A stretch of 64,000 nucleotides of DNA from Candidatus Tisiphia endosymbiont of Melanophora roralis (lineage in GTDB: Bacteria; Pseudomonadota; Alphaproteobacteria; Rickettsiales; Rickettsiaceae), in contig NZ_OZ032161.1 of NCBI RefSeq assembly GCF_964026575.1, positions 620,001 to 684,000 of the forward strand, given 5' to 3'. Position 1 is the stretch's first letter. Every line of letters starts with the position of its first letter. Under the pieces are notes generated by a model. The model had not been told where the DNA came from and ran no database searches. It saw only the letters and a list, made by a program, of their open reading frames with translations. The translations under genes and the position numbers were made by a program. Positions 48,602 to 57,514 of this stretch are shown here, piece by piece.

Positions 48602-50209
48602 ATGTATATTACAACTGTTCCAAATAGAAATTCTTGTCCTGCAATATTGCTTCGTACCTCTTATCGCGAAGACGGGAAAGTATTAAATAAAACCCTAGCT
48701 AACTTAACTAACTGGGATGATTTACGCATTGAGGCTTTTAAGAAGATGCTTAAAGGTGAATTTGATGGTTTAGATGGTGTTCCTGAGGTTGGTGAAAGTT
48801 TTGGGACTATTTTTCTACTAAAAAGAATTGCTGATGAAATTGGTATTACTAAGGCTCTTGGCACTAGAAGCAAAGAAGCTTTATTGAGTCTATTTTTGGT
48901 TTTAGCACGCTTTGCTCACCAAGGGTCTAGACTTTCCAGCGTGAAATGGGCGAAATCGCATGCGATATCTGATGTATTATCTGTCGATTCATTTGATGAA
49001 AACCATTTATATCAGGCTCTAGAATGGTTAGAAGAGAACCAAGAAAAGATCGAATTAAAATTATTTAAAACTTATCAAAAGAAAAATAACAAGCCGCCTG
49101 TTATGCTTTTATATGACGTCACTTCCAGCTATTTCGAAGGAACAGAGAATGAACTTGCGGAATATGGGTACAATCGGGATAAAAAGAAGGGTAAAAAGCA
49201 AATAGTGATTGGTCTATTAACTGATGATCATGGCGAACCTTTGGCTGTTAGAGTTTTTAAGGGTAATAGTGCTGATCCTTCTACCATTTATGAGCAGATT
49301 GAGCTAGTAAAATCTAATTTTGGTATTAAGAATATAGTCTTTGTTGGTGATAAAGGAATGATTAAGGGGACAGGCAAAGAAGCCCTGACCAAAGAAGGGT
49401 GGGACTATATTACAACCTTAAGTAAAGTTGAGATTGAAAGCTTAAAGAAAAGCGGAGTTTTACAATATAGTTTTTTTGAAGAACAGCTATGCGAAGTAAC
49501 CAATAATGGCAAAAGATATATTTTAAGGAAGAATGGTTCTATAGCCCGAAAAGTTGAGTTTGATAGGAATACCCGAGTTGAAAAATTGGTTGCAAAGATT
49601 GAAGAGCGTAATATATATGTATCAACCCATAAGAAAGCAAAGCTAGAACTTGGTTTAAATAATATTCAAAAAATTGCCAAAGAATGGCGGATAGATAAAT
49701 TTATCAACCTAAAATTAGATGGCAACCAAATAGTGGTTGAAATTGATCAAGATAAGAAAAAAGAGTTGTTTGCTCTTGATGGTTGTTATGCGATTGAAAC
49801 ACAGATTGAAATTAAACTGATGAGTAAAGAATTGGTTGATAAAGCTTACCATAATTTACATGAAGTAGAATCGAATTTTAGCAGTATGAAGACAGGATTA
49901 CTCGAAGTAAGACCGATCTTTTTAAGGAAAAGCAACAGAACGAAGGGACATGTATTTGTTTGTATGTTGGCATTAAAAATATGGCACTATATGAAAAATA
50001 AGTTGAAACAAGGTTGTGGCGTAACCAAGGATGGTAAATATAATGTGACCATTGAGGAAGCATTAAGAGAGCTGGATAAAGTATGTTTTTTATATTACAC
50101 AATCAAGGGTTGCAAAGTTGCAAGATTACCAAAATTAAGCGAGTTTCAACAAAATTTATTCAATTTATTTGATTTAACGATGCCCCAAATGACAAAATCT
50201 GCAAAATGA
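48602..50209 (+). mobile_element. IS1634-family transposase, intact reading frame
   Basis: 535 residues from ATG 48602; an ATG at 48566 adds 12 residues without support. The DDE fold is seen in VMLLYDVTSSYFEGTENELA, KGKKQIVIGLLTDDHGEPLA, NIVFVGDKGMIKG and the C-terminal YHNLHEVESNFSSMKTGLLE, with RKSNRTKGHVFVCMLALKIW after it. This is the IS1634 (IS4-like) group. It is the only transposase here without visible damage, so it could be active. Exact ends were not resolved. Confidence 0.88.
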
Positions 50210-50307
50210 TAAAATGTAGTCAGTAACAAAAATTTAATTTTCTGTCCCACACACCGCATGATAACCTACTTCTATAGCATAATTTTTGCTCATATTTATC
50301 TCGAAGA

Positions 50308-50412
50308 TGAGTCGCGAGGCGTCGATAGACGCCGTGGCGATCTCATGAAGTAAGCTCTTCTTCACAAGATTGCCACGTCGTCGCTTACAGCGACTCCTCG
50401 CTAATAGACGGT
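50308..50412 (-). repeat. Palindromic repeat B3
   Basis: GTCGCGAGGCGTCGATAGACG and CTCCTCGCTAATAGACGG arms around GATTGCCACGTCGTCGC. The word AACTTTCAACAGTTGTGGTC follows at 50451 and AACTTTCGACAGTTGTGGTG at 50513. Confidence 0.75.
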
Positions 50413-50532
50413 TTAGGGCTTACAAAGCTCATCGCGATGACGGTTTTTTAACTTTCAACAGTTGTGGTCTTACAGCCTCCTCGCAATGACGCTGTGGTAT
50501 AGGTGTTTGTAAACTTTCGACAGTTGTGGTGT

Positions 50533-50661
50533 TATACCATTTCCGAAAACTAATCATCACGTCGTCGTATTTCATAATCTCCGCTCCTCACGTACTAGTT
50601 GTACGCGAAGGTAGCTGACACTCGTACTCCGAGTAGCAATTTAGTTTTGGGAAATGGTATT
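50533..50661 (+). repeat. Inverted-repeat element with ATACCATTTCC arms
   Basis: Arms ATACCATTTCCGAAAACTA (50534-50552) and TAGTTTTGGGAAATGGTAT (50642-50660), one mismatch, around the core CTCACGTACTAGTTGTACGC. Confidence 0.85.
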
Positions 50662-50736
50662 ACGGATTCGAGAACGAAAATAACGATCGATAAGAATTAG
50701 ATAGAAATCTTCACATCACCTAGCAAAACAGGTTAT

Positions 50737-50882
50737 TAGACTTCTTTCGAAACTCTACTTCTGCTGGTGATTTGTACGTCGATGCGGTACTCGAATCCTC
50801 ACGTACATTAGAGTACGCTGCGGGTCGAGGTTCCGCGTCTCCTTCACACCCTTGCGCATAAGCGAGTTTCGAAAGAAGTCTA
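50737..50882 (+). repeat. Inverted-repeat element ending at the tatA stop codon
   Basis: 19-bp perfect arms TAGACTTCTTTCGAAACTC at 50737-50755 and its complement at 50864-50882, with core CTCACGTACATTAGAGTACG and an inner GGTCGAGGTTCCGCG. The outermost bases of the right arm are the TAG stop of tatA. Confidence 0.9.
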
Positions 50883-51035
50883 TTCATCTTTTTTCTTATC
50901 AATGTCTTTCATTCCTTCCTTGAAAGCTTTAAGACCTTTTGCAAGATCTGACATCACTTGAGGCAACTTACCAGCTCCAAACAACACTAAGATGATTAAT
51001 AAGATCACTAATAAGTGGCTGAAGCTCATTCCCAT
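50880..51035 (-). CDS. tatA: Twin-arginine translocase subunit TatA
   Basis: 51 residues, short but whole. [20 protein letters not shown] is the membrane helix, with the FGAGKLPQ hinge and the amphipathic [20 protein letters not shown] helix that follow in all TatA proteins. It forms the pore for folded proteins carrying RR signals; PetA, encoded at 23916, is a likely client. The stop codon is the end of the repeat at 50737-50882. The upstream spacer to 51131 holds nothing else. Confidence 0.9.
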   Translation of the reverse strand: MGMSFSHLLVILLIILVLFGAGKLPQVMSDLAKGLKAFKEGMKDIDKKKDE

Positions 51036-51130
51036 AATATCAATTTTATAAGTTTTAAGTTAGAATTACCTATAATATTATAGCAAATAGTTAATTTGAT
51101 CTAGCATAAAAAAATACAAATTTATTATCA

Positions 51131-51312
51131 ACCTCAATTTCGGATTAATTTCATTAATCCGAAATTGGAATGAGAATGTAAACAATCAGGTTTAAAGTGG
51201 TTTGATGCCTGATTGTTAAATATTTCATTTGCTAATAATATTATTAGCTAAGATTATTAGCGATAATAGATTAAAATGCATTTGTGCCAGCCGCTTCAAG
51301 AATGCATTTTTC
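51131..51312 (+). repeat. Four-hairpin repeat array, copy 2
   Basis: Same order as 12445-12640. First hairpin 51137-51165 has identical arms but loop TTC instead of GAA. Second hairpin CAATCAGGT ... CCTGATTG. The third is shortened by an internal loss (GCTAATAATATTATTAGC then AAGATTATTAGC). The fourth is AAAATGCATTTGTGCC to AAGAATGCATTTT. It ends about ten bases before the next gene's start codon and may carry its ribosome site (GAGG). Confidence 0.85.
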
Positions 51313-51322
51313 TGAGGTCATC

Positions 51323-52188
51323 ATGAAAACATTTGAAACTAACATTACTAATATCTATGGTGTTCAAGGTAAGGTTTGGTTAATGATTTGCCAAAAATTG
51401 TCCATAAATTGGTCAAGGAGTACGGTTTGTCTAGCTTAAATCCAGTTAAGAACTTGAGTTACCATTATGTCCTAGCAGGCTTCCAAGGTTATCAGCCAAT
51501 TATCTTAAAGTTAGGGCTAGACATTGATGATCTTAAGAGAGAATCAACAGCTTTAAAAGTTTTTTCTAAATTTGGAGGGGTGAAGGTTTTAGCTGAAAGC
51601 ACCGGCTTACTGCTAGTTGAGCAGGCTATTTCTAATATATCATTAAAATCCTATTTTCCTGTAAAAGATTACGAGGCTATTAAAATAGCATGTAATGTAA
51701 TGAAAAGATTACACTATGCACCTTTGCCATCAGAAGGTTTTCCTTATGTCACAGATTGGTTGGCAGTATTAGATAAAGAATGGGATGTGCCAACTTACTA
51801 CTTAGAAAAAGCTAGACAATTGCGAGATAAATTACTAGGCACATCGTCAATGTTAGTTTTACTTCATGGTGATTTACATCATGATAATATTCTACAAAGT
51901 GGTGATAATTGGGTGGTTATTGATCCTAAAGGAGTTATCGGTGAAAAAGCATATGAGGTAGCAGCATTTATTCGTAATCCTCTCCCTGAACTCCTTGCTT
52001 TAGAAGAGGTTGAGAGTATTATTGCAAATCGCATCATTAAGTTTGCAACTCTCTTGGATTTAGATACGGAGCGAATTAGCGATTGGTGTTTTGTCCAATC
52101 TGTACTTTCTTGGGTTTGGGCTTTAGAAGATGGTTCTGACGTGCGTATGTCAGCAAATCTTACAAAAATTTTTGATATAGTCAATTGA
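51323..52188 (+). CDS. APH(6)/hydroxyurea-kinase-like phosphotransferase, frameshifted near its start
   Basis: GAGG six bases before ATG 51323 gives MKTFETNITNIYGVQGKVWL, then one missing A near 51382 breaks the frame; the 270-residue body continues from 51376 (a TTG could serve). LVLLHGDLHHDNILQSG is the catalytic loop (HGDxHxxN) and WVVIDPKGVIGEKAYEVAAF the metal-binding DxKG of the APH_6_hur family, whose members phosphorylate streptomycin or hydroxyurea. The real substrate is unknown. The last codons and TGA stop lie in an inverted repeat (52177-52274). Use as a pseudogene is possible. Confidence 0.82.
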
Positions 52189-52274
52189 TGAGAATTTGGT
52201 GACGTCGTCACTCGTCTATTATCTATAGGCTTCGCTCCATCGTTCCTAGCATCAAATTCTCCTGAATTGACTAT
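52177..52274 (+). repeat. Inverted repeat overlapping the kinase-like gene's stop
   Basis: ATAGTCAATTGATGAGAATTT on the left, and the inverted AAATTCTCCTGAATTGACTAT on the right, with one small mismatch patch. Between them lies GTGACGTCGTCAC, itself a palindrome. The gene's TGA is at 52186-52188. Confidence 0.8.
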
Positions 52275-52315
52275 AATCTGCTTATTAATACACCCCTAAA
52301 AAAGGGTTCTTATAT

Positions 52316-54064
52316 CTAATTGAGGTTAGTATATTCATTTAGAATTCTCTTGATATTATTGAGCATGGTAAGTTCATTTTTCTTTCTAGTAAATACATAA
52401 TATATTACTTTACTTATAGTGGTGCGTTTTTTAACTTGCACAACCAACTCTTGTTGAACGATTGTTCGAATTGTAGTTAGATTACCATTCATTAAAAATT
52501 GTGATAAAAGTTGAAGCTGTTCAACACTAAAATTTGTTAGTAATATTCTAATAATTACCGTAACATAACCTGCAGGAGTTGTTATACTAGTTCTCCTGAC
52601 ATGTTTTTTAAAACTTAAACTAGATGTTTTATTTAAATATTTGTCACTAAAAGTTTCTACAAAATTTATTTCACATAATTGTTTTTTTACTTCTAACCTT
52701 TCTTGTTCAATTAGTCTTAACGTTCTAACTGAAGTAACATTACTATTTATCTTATAATCAGCTGCGATTCTACATGTTATTACCTGTTGTACAAACTCTG
52801 CATAATTTAGCTCTTTTTTTAATAATGAAGTAATATTTTTAAATAACAACTGATACCTAGTTTTTAAAGCATTTTTAGTAAAACTATCTAAAGAAGCATA
52901 TCGTTTGATAATTTTAACTTCAAGTTTTGCAGAAAATTTAGACTCAATAGAAGAAATCATTAAAGAAATAGTATGACCACTTTGGATATTTTGAGTTAAC
53001 CTTTTTCTAATCTGAGCTAATATATAATTCAGATCAGAATCTTCTGTTATATTGAGCATCCTGATAGCATCTATATGCTTTGTAATATTAATTAAAATTT
53101 CATGCATAAAGACATTTTGCCGAAGTAAGAATCTTTCTATTATAGCGAACTCTGCATTTTCTATCTGATGTATTATTGCATTATAATTTTCAAATAATAC
53201 TGAAAGCTCATACCCTGAATTATTAAGTTTACTGAAACTCTTCCTAAATTTTGACTCGTCATGTATTCTTAGCAAAATATGGTTTATGGTCTGAGATTTA
53301 ATACATAAATCTTTTAGCCTATTATATAAGCAAATTAATTTAGCATTGGTTAACTCCATCAATACATTGTGATCATCTATTAAAAAATTAGTAATTTTTT
53401 TAAAAATGTATTCGTAATCTACTGTGTTCTCTTCTTTCAGTGTTAATAATATATTAGCATGAAATAACAAAGGAACAGATTCTTTCTTTATGTCAATAGT
53501 AGAATCAATCTGCCATAATTCTTTAATGAACAACAATTGATCTAAAAGTAGATTTTGTTGCTCAAGCGATAAATTATCTAAATTCAAAACAATGGCAGTT
53601 GCCTGTAAATTATTTATAACATCTTGATTTTTAACATCTTCAATTATTAATATACAACAATGTTGTACAAAGTTTCTAGCTAAATCCATTACAGGTTTTA
53701 GTGCCTTATTATTTTCTTCATGATGTAAAGTGGAAGAACTTTTTAAGCAATCAACCAATTGATTAAGAGAGGTAACAAAATTTGTTACCTCTTCCATTTG
53801 ATATTTTTGTTGCTTTAACGTTTCAATGGAGAGAGGTCCGTAATGCTCAAGAACAGAGAGCAAGTTCTTTTGACTATCTAGACTAAGATAATCAAGCAAG
53901 TCACTATTCTGTTGTAGAATCTTTATAATATTAAAAGTACGCAAAGACCTTTTTAAAGTACTAGGATACTTACAAGACACGATACATTCAGAGCTTAAAG
54001 AGACAAAACAGCCTTTTAATCTTTCTGTATACTTACTAATGACCTTAGTATTAAAATCTTTCAT
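52316..54064 (-). CDS. Large helical protein of unknown function
   Basis: 582 residues with a clear start (MKDFNTKVISKYTERLKGCF) but weak upstream ribosome site. I recognise no family. It has no signal peptide and no membrane segment. It is Leu-, Asn- and Lys-rich and nearly all helical in look (SLEQQNLLLDQLLFIKELW, LMELTNAKLICLYNRLKDLC, FTKNALKTRYQLLFKNITSL). The C-terminal part is more basic (KKHVRRTSITTPAGY; VQVKKRTTISKVIYY). The frame is long and undamaged despite its position in a decaying region, so it is probably under selection. A host-directed protein is possible, but this is only inference. Confidence 0.7.
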   Translation of the reverse strand: MKDFNTKVISKYTERLKGCFVSLSSECIVSCKYPSTLKRSLRTFNIIKILQQNSDLLDYLSLDSQKNLLSVLEHYGPLSIETLKQQKYQMEEVTNFVTSLNQLVDCLKSSSTLHHEENNKALKPVMDLARNFVQHCCILIIEDVKNQDVINNLQATAIVLNLDNLSLEQQNLLLDQLLFIKELWQIDSTIDIKKESVPLLFHANILLTLKEENTVDYEYIFKKITNFLIDDHNVLMELTNAKLICLYNRLKDLCIKSQTINHILLRIHDESKFRKSFSKLNNSGYELSVLFENYNAIIHQIENAEFAIIERFLLRQNVFMHEILINITKHIDAIRMLNITEDSDLNYILAQIRKRLTQNIQSGHTISLMISSIESKFSAKLEVKIIKRYASLDSFTKNALKTRYQLLFKNITSLLKKELNYAEFVQQVITCRIAADYKINSNVTSVRTLRLIEQERLEVKKQLCEINFVETFSDKYLNKTSSLSFKKHVRRTSITTPAGYVTVIIRILLTNFSVEQLQLLSQFLMNGNLTTIRTIVQQELVVQVKKRTTISKVIYYVFTRKKNELTMLNNIKRILNEYTNLN

Positions 54065-54111
54065 AATTAATTTTCTTATCGTGTTATTCAGTATCTAGGG
54101 AGGAGAATCAA

Positions 54112-54231
54112 TTAACTAATCGGAACATAAGTTATAAGGATGTATACCCATTTCATGCTACCATCAAGCATTATATCAGTATCATCATGGTATCCCAATA
54201 TATTTTTCACTTCTTCTTGGGTTGTGTTACC
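54112..54231 (-). pseudogene. SmpA/OmlA (BamE)-like lipoprotein fragment
   Basis: On the minus strand GNTTQEEVKNILGYHDDTD and LDGSMKWVYILITYVP follow an in-frame stop. The pattern TxEEVxxILGxPD... WxYI is that of SmpA/OmlA and related small lipoproteins. There is no start or signal peptide, so only a fragment of about 39 residues remains. The rest of 54065-54496 shows no gene. Confidence 0.35.
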
Positions 54232-54496
54232 TTATTTACAAATAAGACTTAATTATCATGAAAGTTACGCGGGGGTTCAAATCATTATAACAATATTTTT
54301 ATTTTAACTAATAGTATTTTTGCATTTATTAGAAAAAATATTTATAGTATATAAATTAGTTATTTTGTTACGAATAAGTAAAAATTTTTATTGCTTAAAT
54401 ACCAGTAAAACCTTATTTTTATAAGGACTTCTCATAAGGAATATAAAATCCTGAAGAGTAAAGTATTTAATTTAACTTAAAACTATATCAAAACTT

Positions 54497-55333
54497 ATGC
54501 ATAATATCCTTATCATTATAATTTCATTATTGTTAATATCATGTTCGGAAGAAAGTGATAAATCTAATAATAAAAACGAGCAACCTGATAATAAGGCTGA
54601 AGTGACTCAGGAAAAAGTTCCACAAGAAGAAAATAATGACAACCTTGCCAATGATAAATGGAATACAATAGTAAATCCTCAAGACAGTACGGCTTCAACT
54701 AATACGGAAGAACCTCTAGATACGGTAGAGGATTCTGCTACTAACTCTACTGATAATGTTAGCTTGAAACAGATGCCTTATAAACCAACTTTCAATGTTA
54801 GCCAAAATGATATAGTTCTTGGTAATGTTAAGGCAACTGTAGTGGTAGTTGAGTATTTTTCTCCAACTTGCCCACATTGTGCTTATTATCATGAAAAAAT
54901 TCTACCTGAGCTTAAAAAGAAATATATTGATACCAATAAAATTGCTTATATAATTCGTGAATTTGTCGGTAATAAGCAAGATTTAGATGCAGCAATTTTG
55001 GCACGTTGTCCAAATGATCTAGAGAGTTTTCTTAAATTCCAAAGTGTAATACTAGCACAACAAGATAAATGGGGCAGTAGTAATAGATATCGTGAATTAT
55101 TAACAAATATAGCTCAAATTGGTGGAGTATCCGCAGAAACTTATGCTAAATGTCTTAATGATAATCAAATTGTCGAAACATTACTTGCTAATACTAACCT
55201 TGCTGCTAGTTCACAAGGTTTTGTTGGTACACCCGCATTTTTTGTTAATGGCATACTAACAAATGGATATAGTTTAGAAATCCTTTCTAGGGTAATTGAT
55301 AAAACGTTAGAAAACTCTAGTATACTCAAATGA
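54497..55333 (+). CDS. DsbA-family thiol-disulfide lipoprotein
   Basis: 278 residues. MHNILIIIISLLLISCSEES has a lipobox (LLISC), so it is lipid-anchored. An acidic, Asn/Glu-rich linker runs from about 22 to 95. The thioredoxin fold follows with SPTCPHCAYYH (CPHC active site) and the cis-Pro region VGTPAFFVNG. It should make or shuffle disulfides at the envelope, like the DsbA/Com1-type proteins of Rickettsiales. The final codons (ILK and TGA) lie in the arm of the repeat at 55320-55451. Confidence 0.9.
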   Translation: MHNILIIIISLLLISCSEESDKSNNKNEQPDNKAEVTQEKVPQEENNDNLANDKWNTIVNPQDSTASTNTEEPLDTVEDSATNSTDNVSLKQMPYKPTFNVSQNDIVLGNVKATVVVVEYFSPTCPHCAYYHEKILPELKKKYIDTNKIAYIIREFVGNKQDLDAAILARCPNDLESFLKFQSVILAQQDKWGSSNRYRELLTNIAQIGGVSAETYAKCLNDNQIVETLLANTNLAASSQGFVGTPAFFVNGILTNGYSLEILSRVIDKTLENSSILK

Positions 55334-55451
55334 TTTGAAGAATTGGATTTGAAAATGAATGGTGAGCATGCTAGGTGTACATATAGTATAGTTACGCATG
55401 CGAATCCATGATATTTTCAAAAAACAATTCTTTAAAGCAGAAGAGTATATC
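55320..55451 (-). repeat. Inverted repeat overlapping the DsbA-like stop codon
   Basis: ATACTCAAATGATTTGAAGAA followed by TTGGATTTGAAAATGAATGG pairs with the inverted TTTTCAAAAAACAATTCTTTA and AAGCAGAAGAGTATATC. It is a reverse copy of 20293-20424. The core is AGGTGTACATATAGTATAG. Confidence 0.82.
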
Positions 55452-55504
55452 AAATCCGAAAATTAATACACTTACTTAATCTCAACTATCGATGTAACAA
55501 GCTA

Positions 55505-55690
55505 ATCATAGTACATTTTTCTATAATCGTCATAGCAAGACTCTTTAGATGCCGTGGCGATCTAGGTAAACAGCGAAGCTGTTTTTTTAGAGTAACGCTT
55601 CGTGTATCTTGGATTGTTGCGTCGCCGCTTTTTCGCGACTCCTCGCTAATAGACGATCAGCAGCCATTTTAATGGTGGTTATATAAAAAA
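55505..55690 (+). repeat. Palindromic repeat A5 (core A, arms as A2)
   Basis: Nearly identical to 19160-19346, including the extra segment GATCAGCAGCCATTTTAATG and the right arm TTATATAAAAAAAGTA. Confidence 0.85.
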
Positions 55691-55704
55691 AGTAGGGTAT
55701 TATG

Positions 55705-55912
55705 ATATACTCGATGAAAATCAACAATTGCGTTGTCGTTGTCCAAGACCGCAGGTAGCCACGTACTAATGTACGCTGCGCTCCTCGGCTTGAACACTCC
55801 TAGCACTTGTTGATTTTGATTCTATCGTCTACCAACTCTTCATTTACGAGCAGTATAACAGACCTTCTATGTTATTTTTTTAGATTCCCGCCGAAGCGGG
55901 AATGACAGCGTT
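55705..55912 (+). repeat. Repeat D5 and short RPE-like hairpin
   Basis: CAACAATTGCGTTGTCG, core GCCACGTACTAATGTACGC and GATTCTATCGTCTACCAACTC match 38928-39062. A compact hairpin ATTCCCGCCGAAGCGGGAAT follows at about 55885. The gap 55334-55975 holds repeats only. Confidence 0.75.
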
Positions 55913-55975
55913 TTAATGTTAGTACTATTTGTAGTACTAGGCATTTTTGGCTAAAACCTTCTTTGGTTAGCTATA

Positions 55976-57505
55976 TCATTTCTCTTTAAATGCTCTAAAC
56001 ATCGTATCAGTAATAGGATCAAGTAAATATCTCAGGAGAGTCCTTGTGCCAGTGACAATTTGAACTTCCGCTTGCATACCAGGATGTAACTCTAACTTTT
56101 TAGCTTTTGCAATCTTATTAAACTCATCCATATCAATCTCAATTCTAGCGATATAATAAGTGGTAGGATCTTGGCTTGGAGTATTTCTGTCTTGTACAAT
56201 ATCAGGAGATATTTTAACAACTTTGCCAGTAAATAACGGCGTTGTTCTAGATTTAAAAGCACTGAAGCGAATTTTTGCTACCAAGCCTTCATGCACTGAA
56301 TCTATATTCTTGCTTGGAACTTTTGCTTCTATTATCAAACTATCATCAGTTGGAGAAATCTCTAGAATCGGATAACTTGGTGAAATCACCTGTCCTATTG
56401 TATGATAGTTCAATACATTTATAATACCATCAACTGGTGATTTAATAACCACTCGATTTAAAGAGTCCTGATGTGCATTAAATGCCTCTTTAAAACGAGC
56501 TACTAGCTCTTGTGTCTCTTTTAGTTCAGTCAGAGTTTTCTCTGTATATTTATTCTGTAAGTTAATAATGCTAATCTCACACTCTGTAATCGAATGCTTA
56601 ATAGATGCAATCTCAGCTTCTGCCATAGCTATCTCACTTTTGTACTGTGCTTCCTTAGCTTCTAAGTCTAATAAAGCGGCTTTATTGGCAAAACCTTTTC
56701 CATGCAATGTATCCATTGCCTTTAAACGATCCTTAACAACCTCTAGAGTTTTTACATTTGCAACTTTTTTAGCCTGCGTACCTTCGATTCTTTTATTTAA
56801 TTGCTCGATCCTTTGATGTAAGGCATTTTTTTCACTTTTATATACTTCTTTTTTAGACTGAAATAAATTTTCTTGGGTATGTATAATCCTTGCTACTTCA
56901 GGTAAATTGATATTTTTAGTTAATAATTCTGGGAATTCAATCTTATCTTGATTATCTCTCTCAGCAATTAAACGACTTTCCGTTGCTAAAGCATGTCTAT
57001 ATTGGCTTAAATTACTTTCATATGCTGACTTAATTCTTGTATCTTCTAGCTCTATTAATTTATCACCTTCTTTAACTTGATCACCTTGTTTAACAAAAAT
57101 ATTAGCTATAATTCCACCTTCTTGGTGATTAATTGTCTTCTTATTACCACTCGTTATAACAACACCCAATGCTGTAGCAGCACTATCAAGAGGAGCAAAA
57201 CTGCCCCATACCCCTCCAACTAATACAAAAAAGATTATTACATACACTCCAAAAAGAATAGGGGATCTAGCAATCTGCACTACATCATTGCGATCAACAT
57301 CATTATTTTTAGTAACAAAATTGACGAAACGATCAAGATAATATAATGTATTTTTAATGGCATTAGAAATCTTTACTATTACCTTTTGTGATACAATAGC
57401 TCCCTTTGTTTTTTTTGTGTGTGTTAAATCATTTTGTAGCGACAAAAGTTGTTTAAGTTGCTCCGCTGTAAATGCCGGCTTATTGTTATTTGACTTTTCT
57501 TCCAT
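55976..57505 (-). CDS. HlyD-family type I secretion membrane fusion protein
   Basis: 509 residues. A single N-terminal membrane helix, FGVYVIIFFVLVGGVWGSFA, is followed by the biotinyl-lipoyl-like half INHQEGGIIANIFVKQGDQV, a long coiled coil (about 180-350, e.g. HQRIEQLNKRIEGTQAKKV), and RVVIKSPVDGIINVLNYHTI. The N-terminal 80 residues are longer than in most PrtE/HlyD proteins and are rich in charged residues. It bridges the inner membrane ABC exporter and a TolC-type outer channel. It is nine bases after the ABC gene. Confidence 0.92.
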   Translation of the reverse strand: MEEKSNNNKPAFTAEQLKQLLSLQNDLTHTKKTKGAIVSQKVIVKISNAIKNTLYYLDRFVNFVTKNNDVDRNDVVQIARSPILFGVYVIIFFVLVGGVWGSFAPLDSAATALGVVITSGNKKTINHQEGGIIANIFVKQGDQVKEGDKLIELEDTRIKSAYESNLSQYRHALATESRLIAERDNQDKIEFPELLTKNINLPEVARIIHTQENLFQSKKEVYKSEKNALHQRIEQLNKRIEGTQAKKVANVKTLEVVKDRLKAMDTLHGKGFANKAALLDLEAKEAQYKSEIAMAEAEIASIKHSITECEISIINLQNKYTEKTLTELKETQELVARFKEAFNAHQDSLNRVVIKSPVDGIINVLNYHTIGQVISPSYPILEISPTDDSLIIEAKVPSKNIDSVHEGLVAKIRFSAFKSRTTPLFTGKVVKISPDIVQDRNTPSQDPTTYYIARIEIDMDEFNKIAKAKKLELHPGMQAEVQIVTGTRTLLRYLLDPITDTMFRAFKEK

Positions 57506-57514
57506 ATTTAAAAC

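Noticed and set aside
50720-50902. 60-residue minus-strand ORF over the end of tatA
   Set aside because: It is the translation of the inverted repeat at 50737-50882.
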